38,001 nucleotides of DNA from Prolixibacteraceae bacterium. GTDB taxonomy: Bacteria > Bacteroidota > Bacteroidia > Bacteroidales > Prolixibacteraceae. The notes beneath the pieces are model-generated. The model was not told the DNA's origin. It did no database searches and saw only the letters and a list, made by a program, of their open reading frames with translations. The DNA lies in contig DMSQ01000039.1 in assembly GCA_003457135.1 (NCBI GenBank), forward strand, positions 1 to 38,001, in the 5' to 3' direction. Below are positions 32,176 to 38,001 of the stretch, piece after piece (position 1 is the stretch's first letter; the number at the start of each line of letters is the position of its first letter). Position numbers and translations under genes: made by a program.

Positions 32176-33132
32176 TCATCCCCACTCCGGAAATTGGGTT
32201 TTATTTAGATCGAGTGTGGCTATGGTTTGCATATCGGATTTATCAAGCTCAAAATCGAAAATGCCTAAATTTTCAATCATGTGTGCTTTTTGGGTACTTC
32301 TTGGTATAACTACAATACCTCTCTGGTGATTCCACCTCAGGCACACCTGGGCAATGCTTTTATTGTGCTTCTTGCCAATACCGGCCAGGGTTTGGTTGCT
32401 GAAAATTCCATTGCGTCCTGCTGCAAAGGGAGACCAGGCTTCCATTTGCACTTTAACTTTCTTCAAAGCTTCATATGACTTGTGCTCCTGAAAGAAAACA
32501 TGAGTTTCGATTTGATTGATAGCGGGTTTGATTTTGGCATCGGCCATCAAATCATCAAGTTGACCGGGTTCGAAATTACTCACCCCGATGGCCCTGATTT
32601 TGCCCTCCTTACAAAGCTCTTCCATTGCCATCCACGATCCCTTTACATCTCCCCGGGGCCGGTGGATGAGATATAAATCCAGATACTCCAGTCCCAATTT
32701 GTTCAAGGTTGTTTCAAAGGCTTTCTTTGCATTTTCGTACCCCGAATCGTCAACCCAAAGTTTTGAGGTTATAAACAGTTCTTCCCTTTTAATGCCACTT
32801 TGCTTAATCCCAGCCCCTACAAATTCTTCGTTTCCATATACTTTGGCGGTATCAATAAGGCGATAACCCACTGAAATTGCATCAGATACACTACGTTCAC
32901 AGATAGCGCCGTTGAGGGTATTCGTACCGAATCCAACCATTGGCATTGGTATGCCGTTGTTGAGCTTAATGGTTGGAATTAAATTCCCCTTTTGTGTGGG
33001 GTTAAGAGCGCCGAATACTTTAGTTCCGCTTAAAGTTAAAAACATGGCAGAAGCTGCAAACACAGCACTGGTTTGTATAAAATCCCGGCGTTTCATGCCT
33101 TCGGATTGATTTTTTTTCTCCATTTTTTTCAT
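32176..33132 (-). CDS. Aldo/keto reductase with Tat signal
   Basis: A 318-residue aldo/keto reductase of the 2,5-diketogluconate reductase-like group. The N-terminus has a twin-arginine signal, GMKRRDFIQTSAVFAASAMF, so it is probably exported folded with its cofactor. The barrel follows: PMVGFGTNTL, YRLIDTAKVYGNEE with the catalytic Asp and Tyr, FITSKLW with the Lys, LYLIHRPRG with the His, GVSNF, and VVIPRSTQKAHMIENL for NADP(H) binding. NADPH is normally cytoplasmic, so how an exported form works is unclear. Starts at ATG 33132, 33123 or 33096 all keep the signal. It is convergent with proline dehydrogenase. Confidence 0.9.
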   Translation of the reverse strand: MKKMEKKNQSEGMKRRDFIQTSAVFAASAMFLTLSGTKVFGALNPTQKGNLIPTIKLNNGIPMPMVGFGTNTLNGAICERSVSDAISVGYRLIDTAKVYGNEEFVGAGIKQSGIKREELFITSKLWVDDSGYENAKKAFETTLNKLGLEYLDLYLIHRPRGDVKGSWMAMEELCKEGKIRAIGVSNFEPGQLDDLMADAKIKPAINQIETHVFFQEHKSYEALKKVKVQMEAWSPFAAGRNGIFSNQTLAGIGKKHNKSIAQVCLRWNHQRGIVVIPRSTQKAHMIENLGIFDFELDKSDMQTIATLDLNKTQFPEWG

Positions 33133-33269
33133 ATTTAATTAGTTCAAATATAGCATTTTTTCGAACGATCTGGATTGGACGCAAGAGTTTTACGTCTGGA
33201 TTGATGGACAACAAATTTCGAGACTGCCAAAACGAACACTTTCCAAACGCTTATTAAAAAGGCATCTCA

Positions 33270-33301
33270 TTGTATTTGTGTGTAGAATTTCCGTACATTT
33301 G
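33270..33301 (+). promoter_or_regulatory. Promoter of the DUF1778-GNAT pair
   Basis: TTG (33270-33272), a 21-bp spacer and TACATTTG (33294-33301), a full match to TAnnTTTG. The transcript would start near 33306, so the antitoxin start is the ATG at 33321 and not the in-frame codon at 33270. Confidence 0.5.
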
Positions 33302-33320
33302 CGAAATTAATACGACGGTT

Positions 33321-33611
33321 ATGGAAACAAAAGTAGTTGGAAAAAATACATCCAGGTTCGATGCAAGAATTTCGAGCGAGCAAAAACTGGAACTTGAAAG
33401 AGCTGCCCGATTGGGAGGATACCGAAGCCTTTCGGAGTTTGTTATCGCTTCGGCACAGGAAAAAGCCAGAAAAATAATTTTTGATACAGAATCCATAGTG
33501 GCTTCGCAGCGCGATGCCGAATTGTTTTTCGATTCCTTGGTCGAGGCCGGACGCCCAAATGAAGCTTTATTGAATGCTGCCCGTAAATACAAACAACTTA
33601 ATGCCGAATGA
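33321..33611 (+). CDS. DUF1778 (TacA-like) antitoxin
   Basis: A 96-residue protein with an N-terminal ribbon-helix-helix-like region (SRFDARISSEQKLELERAAR, LGGYRSLSEFVIASAQEKA) that should bind DNA and repress the operon. It continues with an ESIVASQRDAELFFDSL segment and a C-terminal tail ending LLNAARKYKQLNAE that, in the TacA/AtaR family, wraps around and blocks the acetyltransferase. The start at 33321 follows a good promoter. Its stop overlaps the toxin start as ATGA (33608-33611). Confidence 0.87.
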   Translation: METKVVGKNTSRFDARISSEQKLELERAARLGGYRSLSEFVIASAQEKARKIIFDTESIVASQRDAELFFDSLVEAGRPNEALLNAARKYKQLNAE

Positions 33612-34123
33612 GGGTCGTCGAATTGTTGAAGTCTGCCCACCCAAAGGAAAACTTTTCGTGTGGAGTCGCTTTGCTGGATAATTACCTTTGGCACCAGGCT
33701 GGACAGGATGTCAGACGAAAACTGACAGCTTGCTTTGTATTAACTGAATCTGAAACCGGGTTAATCGAAGGTTATTATACGCTTTCGAACAGCAGCATAC
33801 CACTCAATATGGTTCCTGATGGGTTCAGAAAGCATCTCCCTCAATCATATTCTTCTATTCCGGTAACCCTGATTGGACGTTTGGCTGTTGATAAACGGTT
33901 TCACGGAAAAGGTACTGGTGAATATTTACTGATCGACGCTTTGAAGAAAAGTTTCGACTTGTCAAGAACGATTGGGTCTTTTGCCGTTGCTGTTGATCCA
34001 ATTAATGAGCAGAAAGTGGGATTTTATCTCAAATATGGTTTTGTGTCACTCCCCGACAGTCATAAACTATTTCTACCCATGAAAACCATCGGTCAAATAT
34101 TTGATTCGACCAACAAAAAGTAA
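33608..34123 (+). CDS. GNAT (TacT-like) toxin
   Basis: A 171-residue GCN5-related acetyltransferase of the toxin branch. It has the N-terminal FSCGVALLDNYLWHQAGQD typical of TacT/AtaT, the acetyl-CoA loop LIGRLAVDKRFHGKGTGEYL, and the likely catalytic Tyr in FYLKYGFVSL. TacT-type toxins acetylate the amino group of aminoacyl-tRNAs and stop translation. It is coupled to the DUF1778 antitoxin by ATGA overlap. A tRNA-Ser gene lies 43 bp downstream in convergent orientation. A weak hairpin with T-rich tail (34125-34164) may end the transcript. Confidence 0.87.
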   Translation: MRVVELLKSAHPKENFSCGVALLDNYLWHQAGQDVRRKLTACFVLTESETGLIEGYYTLSNSSIPLNMVPDGFRKHLPQSYSSIPVTLIGRLAVDKRFHGKGTGEYLLIDALKKSFDLSRTIGSFAVAVDPINEQKVGFYLKYGFVSLPDSHKLFLPMKTIGQIFDSTNKK

Positions 34124-34166
34124 AAAAGCTGGAAATTTTCAAGACTTCAGGCTTTTCATTTTTTAG

Positions 34167-34253
34167 CGGAGAGCGAGGGATTCGAACCCCCGGTACCCCG
34201 AAGGGTACAACAGATTTCGAGTCTGCCCCGATCGACCACTCCGGCAGCTCTCC
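34167..34253 (-). tRNA. tRNA-Ser(CGA)
   Basis: An 87-nt tRNA on the minus strand. Acceptor arms GGAGAGC and GCTCTCC pair fully, with discriminator G. The anticodon loop CTCGAAA gives anticodon CGA (serine, codon UCG). A long variable arm (TACCCTTCGGGGTA) marks a class II tRNA, and the T arm has GGTTCGAATCC. CCA is not encoded. Confidence 0.95.
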
Positions 34254-34287
34254 TTTAATTTATTCTCCAAATATAAAGATTCTATTT

Positions 34288-34429
34288 AAAGCCCCAAGCC
34301 CCCTCCAACTCCCCCGAAGAGGGAACGAAAGAAAGCGATGATTAGTTTTTGTCATATATCAAAAATTCCAAAATGAGCAATTAAGCATTTTTAAAGCCCC
34401 CTCTTTCGGATGGGGTTGGGGGAGGCTTT
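34288..34429. repeat. Inverted repeat between tRNA-Ser and dsbD
   Basis: Arms at 34288-34323 (AAAGCCCCAAGCCCCCTCCA and on) and 34393-34429 are imperfect reverse complements, built from AAAGCCCCCTC and CCCCCGAAGAGGG units. About 70 bp of AT-rich sequence lies between them. Such C-rich arms are a common dispersed repeat in Bacteroidota. The right arm reaches the dsbD stop codon and may act as a 3' hairpin. Confidence 0.6.
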
Positions 34430-36431
34430 ACTTCCTTTTCTTGAATTCAGTCAAAGCAGCATCCAAAAACTCAACAAAACGATCGGCATTCAAATCGTAT
34501 GCCCTGGGTTCAATCAGCTTTTGTTCCTTTCCATCGAGTAAAACATAGTATGGCTGAGCATTAACACCATATCGGGAGATTTGAAAGTCAGCATATTTTT
34601 TACCTAAGGTCTTTTTTACTTTACCATCATAAGTAGAAGTAATCCATTCGCTTTCGGGTAAGGTGGATTTATCGTCAACATACAAAGCTATAACGACAAA
34701 ATTATTTTTAAGCCGTTCGAGTACACGTGGATCAGACCATACATTGGCTTCCATTTCACGGCAATTGACACAACCATGCCCGGTAAAGTCAATGAAAACC
34801 GGTTTGTTTTGTTTGCGTGCACAAGCCATTCCCTGTTCGTAGTCAAAATAACCTTCCAAACCATGAGGCAAATGTAAGAATTCGCTAAATTTCGGTTTTT
34901 CGCAAAGCTCTTTGCCGGGTTGAACTACTGCTGAAATCCCACCTTGTGGCTGCGCCAGTTTGATTTCATCCCTGATGATTTGGTGCAAATCAAAATCATG
35001 TGTTGATTGGGGAGGAAGGTAACCTGAAATTGCCTTCAGCGGAGCGCCAAACATTCCCGGGGCCAGATAGACAACAAAAGAAAAGGAAACAATAGCCAGA
35101 AGCAGCCGGGGAACTGTCACGTGTTTAACATCGCTGTCGTGCGAAAATTTCAATTTACCAAGTAAATAGAAGCCGAGCAAGGCAAAAATAACAATCCATA
35201 AAGCCAGGTAAACTTCTCGGTCCAGAATTCCCCAATGGTAAGTTTGATCGGCCACGCTCAGGAATTTTAAACCCAATGCCAGTTCCAGAAAGCCAAGGAC
35301 TACTTTCACCGAATTGAGCCAGCCGCCCGATTTTGGAAGACTGGTCAGCCATCCGGGAAATAGGGCAAACAGTGTAAATGGCAATGCAAAAGCGAGCGAA
35401 AAGCCAAACATTCCAATGATTGGCTTCAGGATTTGCCCTCCTGCAGATTCAACTAAAATGGCGCCAACAATTGGCCCTGTACACGAAAAAGAAACGAGCA
35501 CAAGTGTTAAAGCCATGAAAAACGAACCCATCAATCCTCCCTTGTCAACTTGCTGATCTGATTTATTAACAATCCAACTGGGCAAAACGATTTCAAACAT
35601 TCCGAAGAAAGAAAAGGCAAAAATCACAAATACAGCGAAGAAAATAAGGTTGGGCAGCCAGTGAGTACTTAACCAGTTGGCGGCCCCGGGACCAAAAATA
35701 ACCGCAACCAAAGTCCCCACTATGGTATAAATGGCAATGATCGAAAATCCATAGAATGCAGCATTAATCTTTGACTTCAGTTTTGATTCCCCGCTATTCA
35801 TGAAAAACGAAACCGTCATTGGGATCATCGGGAAAACACATGGTGTTAAAATAGCAGCCAGTCCGGCCAGGAAAGAAAAGAAAAAAAACCACAAAAGATT
35901 ACCTGACCCTGGTTGTTGTTTTTCTCCTCCTTCGCTTTTTGCGACGACAGGTCCAGTTCCGGAATCAGTGTCAGAAGATGAGTTCAGGATAAAGGAAAAA
36001 TCAGCTTCGGCAGGTGGGGTACAGGTTTCGTCGTTGCACGACATGAATTCAACAAATCCTTTGATTTCTGTTTTTCCAGGGTTTTTTAATTTGATCTTTT
36101 GAGTCAGAACAGCCTGCCGGCTGAAATATCCGAGCTTCAGGTTAAATATTTTATCGAAGTATTCAACAGGAAGTGGCTCTTTCATTAATTCACCGACAAA
36201 CCCGAACAAGGTTGAATCGGCGAAATTGATGGATGTTTTTACCGGACCTCCATCGGGCAATTGTGTGTCGTACAAATGCCAGCCCTCTTCAATAGCAGCT
36301 TTAAAAACCAGGGTTACTTCGTTCCCGTCCTGTTTCGATTCGAATGTCCATTTTACCGGTTCTATAATTTGAGCAAACAACTGGTATCCAACAAGGAATA
36401 AAAAGCTGAGAAAAAGAGCGGCATGTTTCAT
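34428..36431 (-). CDS. Thiol:disulfide interchange protein DsbD
   Basis: A 667-residue membrane protein that carries electrons from cytoplasmic thioredoxin to periplasmic thiols. A signal peptide (ALFLSFLFLVGYQLFAQ) leads into an N-terminal DsbD-alpha-like domain with the cysteines of MSCNDETCTPP. A membrane domain of eight or nine helices has the paired cysteines in LTPCVFPMIPM and FSCTGPIVGA. A C-terminal thioredoxin-like domain has C554-V-N-C557 in GHGCVNCREME. The frame opens at a TTG at 36461, but that lies within the -7 box, so ATG 36431 is preferred. In Bacteroidota DsbD supports cytochrome c maturation and disulfide repair. Confidence 0.92.
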   Translation of the reverse strand: MKHAALFLSFLFLVGYQLFAQIIEPVKWTFESKQDGNEVTLVFKAAIEEGWHLYDTQLPDGGPVKTSINFADSTLFGFVGELMKEPLPVEYFDKIFNLKLGYFSRQAVLTQKIKLKNPGKTEIKGFVEFMSCNDETCTPPAEADFSFILNSSSDTDSGTGPVVAKSEGGEKQQPGSGNLLWFFFFSFLAGLAAILTPCVFPMIPMTVSFFMNSGESKLKSKINAAFYGFSIIAIYTIVGTLVAVIFGPGAANWLSTHWLPNLIFFAVFVIFAFSFFGMFEIVLPSWIVNKSDQQVDKGGLMGSFFMALTLVLVSFSCTGPIVGAILVESAGGQILKPIIGMFGFSLAFALPFTLFALFPGWLTSLPKSGGWLNSVKVVLGFLELALGLKFLSVADQTYHWGILDREVYLALWIVIFALLGFYLLGKLKFSHDSDVKHVTVPRLLLAIVSFSFVVYLAPGMFGAPLKAISGYLPPQSTHDFDLHQIIRDEIKLAQPQGGISAVVQPGKELCEKPKFSEFLHLPHGLEGYFDYEQGMACARKQNKPVFIDFTGHGCVNCREMEANVWSDPRVLERLKNNFVVIALYVDDKSTLPESEWITSTYDGKVKKTLGKKYADFQISRYGVNAQPYYVLLDGKEQKLIEPRAYDLNADRFVEFLDAALTEFKKRK

Positions 36432-36458
36432 TTTCTTATTTTTATATTTTATTAAAGA

Positions 36459-36466
36459 CAAAAATA
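36459..36466 (-). promoter_or_regulatory. -7 box TATTTTTG for dsbD
   Basis: TATTTTTG on the minus strand, 28 bp before ATG 36431. It overlaps the alternative TTG start, which argues against that start. Confidence 0.4.
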
Positions 36467-36547
36467 CACAATGCGTTTTATCAATTTATGAAAAGGATCA
36501 TCGAAAAAACTTAATAACTGTTAAGGATATCAGATGTGATGATAAAT

Positions 36548-36581
36548 AAAAAATCCCGGCATTTGAATACCGGGATTTTTT
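36548..36581 (-). terminator. Terminator of the RNase G/E gene
   Basis: AAAAATCCCGG (36549-36559) pairs with CCGGGATTTTT (36570-36580) around a 10-nt loop and ends in T residues on the minus strand. It lies 8 bp after the RNase G/E stop. Confidence 0.85.
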
Positions 36582-36588
36582 ATTGAGA

Positions 36589-38001
36589 TCAGAATACGAT
36601 CTCTTCCATGCTTTCGTCGAAGAAATGATACTCAGTAATGGAATACGAGCTCATTTCCTGAACCTTAATTCGTTTTAAATACCTGAAAGTCCATTTCCAG
36701 CGTAAAGACCAAAGGCCTTTATTCAGAAAGGCCGCCAGATATGGATGAGCTTTTATGACTACTTTCCCTTTATTTAGTTCTTTACAGATGTAATTGACTT
36801 TACTTTCCAATTCATCTACCAATAAAATAGTTGGTGTAACAGCTCCGGTACCTTTACATACCGGACAAACTTCAGCAGTTTCAACATGTTCCTCAGGTCG
36901 GACACGCTGACGTGTAATCTGTAAAAGGCAGAACTTGCTCAATGGCAAAATGTTGTGCTTGGTGCGGTCAACAGCCATCGATTCTTTCATCCGCTCATAA
37001 ACTTTATGGCGGTTTTCGGCTTGGTGCATGTCTATAAAATCGACTACTATAATACCACCCATATCTCTCAACCTCAGTTGACGGGCAATTTCTTCGGCAG
37101 CCGCCAGATTAACTTCAAGAGCATTGGTCTCCTGGTCAATTCCGGCTTTCGAACGGTTTCCGCTGTTCACGTCAATAACATGAAAGGCTTCGGTGTGTTC
37201 GATAATCAGGTATGCTCCATTTTTGAAGGATACGGTTTTCCCAAATGTTGCTTTTAGTTGTTTATCAATCCCATAATATTCAAAAATCGATTGGTTACCC
37301 TTGTAGAGTTTCACAATTTTCTTTTTTTCAGGGGCGATTGATCCCAGATATTCAGCAATTTCTTCACTAACAATAGGATCATTAACAATGATGCTATTGA
37401 AGTCGGGATGATAGATATCCCTAAGTAAAGCAGTTGTTCTTCCCAATTCGCCAACGATTAGCGCAGGTGCATTTACTTTTCGCAATTTCTGAAATGTTGT
37501 TTCGAATTTGGTGACCAGCCGTTTTAATTCCTGATCGAGTTCGGCAACACGTTTTTCTTCGGCAGCAGTTCGCACAATGACACCAAATTTTCTCGGTCTT
37601 ATGCTTTGAATGAGCTTTTTTAGTCGGTTTTTTTCTTCGGCCGATTCAATTTTTTGCGAAATACTCACTTTTTCGCTGAATGGCATCAATACCATATTTC
37701 GGCCGGCGATCGACAATTCCGAAGTTAAGCGGGGCCCTTTAGTTGAGATGGGTTCTTTAGCCACCTGTACCAAAATGTTTTGCCCGACTTTAAGAATATC
37801 TGAGATTTTTCCCTCCTTATCAATGTCAGGTTCTGACTGGATTTTTGAGATGGAGGTGATTCTGTTATTTTTCGATGTGGCAATTTTCAGAAACTTGTTG
37901 AGTGTTGAAAATTGGGGACCCATATCGAGGTAATGCAAAAAAGCATCTTTTTCGTAACCTACGTCAATGAAAGCAGCATTCAGACTGGGCATTATTTTTT
38001 T
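36589..38001 (-). CDS. Ribonuclease G/E family protein (5' end off window)
   Basis: 470 codons are visible and the frame continues through the right edge (KKIMPSLNAAFIDVG reads on upstream), so roughly the first 40-50 residues are missing. RNase G/E cuts single-stranded A/U-rich RNA and matures rRNA. Visible parts are the S1-like domain (AFIDVGYEKDAFLHYLD), RTAAEEK of the 5' sensor region, GGIIVVDFIDMHQAENR with the metal-binding aspartate, and the zinc-link CPVCKGTGAVTP. It ends soon after the small domain without the long scaffold tail of E. coli RNase E, so it is the RNase G-like short form. The methionine at 37992 is internal, not the start. Confidence 0.93.
   Translation of the reverse strand, partial: KKIMPSLNAAFIDVGYEKDAFLHYLDMGPQFSTLNKFLKIATSKNNRITSISKIQSEPDIDKEGKISDILKVGQNILVQVAKEPISTKGPRLTSELSIAGRNMVLMPFSEKVSISQKIESAEEKNRLKKLIQSIRPRKFGVIVRTAAEEKRVAELDQELKRLVTKFETTFQKLRKVNAPALIVGELGRTTALLRDIYHPDFNSIIVNDPIVSEEIAEYLGSIAPEKKKIVKLYKGNQSIFEYYGIDKQLKATFGKTVSFKNGAYLIIEHTEAFHVIDVNSGNRSKAGIDQETNALEVNLAAAEEIARQLRLRDMGGIIVVDFIDMHQAENRHKVYERMKESMAVDRTKHNILPLSKFCLLQITRQRVRPEEHVETAEVCPVCKGTGAVTPTILLVDELESKVNYICKELNKGKVVIKAHPYLAAFLNKGLWSLRWKWTFRYLKRIKVQEMSSYSITEYHFFDESMEEIVF

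Overview
The window looks like a chromosomal segment of a Bacteroidota bacterium, probably Bacteroidales/Marinilabiliales; the genus cannot be fixed from what is visible. The evidence is a complete six-gene Na+-translocating NADH:quinone reductase operon, a type IX secretion plug-like protein, a stand-alone HsdR_N protein close to holA, promoter boxes of the TAnnTTTG type, few strong Shine-Dalgarno sites, and several short hairpin-rich dispersed repeats of the kind common in this phylum. Most genes are metabolic or housekeeping. Accessory DNA is concentrated at about 3.0-7.5 kb and 33.2-34.4 kb.

Layout. 1-3016 (minus): a membrane-anchored, propeller-like protein translationally coupled to a large secreted NlpC/P60 peptidase with Fn3-type repeats, cut by the left edge. 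3017-4422: a transposase relic, a HicB-HicA toxin-antitoxin pair, an inverted-repeat element and a terminator with no gene in front of it. 4423-6072: a SulP anion transporter. 6162-6844: a HEPN/MNT pair, convergent with an HsdR_N-type protein (6841-7296). 7491-11257 (plus): AMP nucleosidase, DNA polymerase III delta, rhomboid protease, GmhB-like HAD phosphatase and a class IV aminotransferase homologue that seems to lack its PLP lysine. 11250-14202 (minus): YqgE/AlgH, a DivIC/FtsB-like protein and P5C dehydrogenase. 14382-16469: a membrane histidine kinase. 16496-17785 (minus): the T9SS plug-like protein. 17977-23790: nqrABCDEF, then an alpha/beta hydrolase. 24594-27237: two small membrane proteins, acylphosphatase and a PLP decarboxylase. 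27455-28963: L-arabinose isomerase. 29107-30988 (minus): glycosyltransferase and an OmpH/Skp-like chaperone. 31211-32122: proline dehydrogenase. 32176-33132 (minus): a Tat-exported aldo/keto reductase. 33321-34123: a DUF1778-GNAT (TacAT-type) pair facing a tRNA-Ser(CGA). 34428-38001 (minus): DsbD and the 3' part of an RNase G/E gene cut by the right edge.

How the genes work together. The nqr operon supplies sodium-motive force from NADH. Proline dehydrogenase and P5C dehydrogenase together convert proline to glutamate, although their genes lie 17 kb apart. Envelope functions include DsbD, OmpH/Skp, the T9SS plug, rhomboid, DivIC and the NlpC/P60 protein. Three different toxin-antitoxin-type modules lie in the window, and repeat elements or a transposase relic lie near each of them.

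No clearly new multi-gene defence or biosynthetic system is evident. The observations most worth a second look are the lysine-less class IV aminotransferase in a holA-linked operon, the HEPN/MNT pair without a canonical HEPN RNase motif, the NlpC/P60 protein coupled to a membrane-anchored partner, and a nested palindromic element that supplies the stop codon of a glycosyltransferase.
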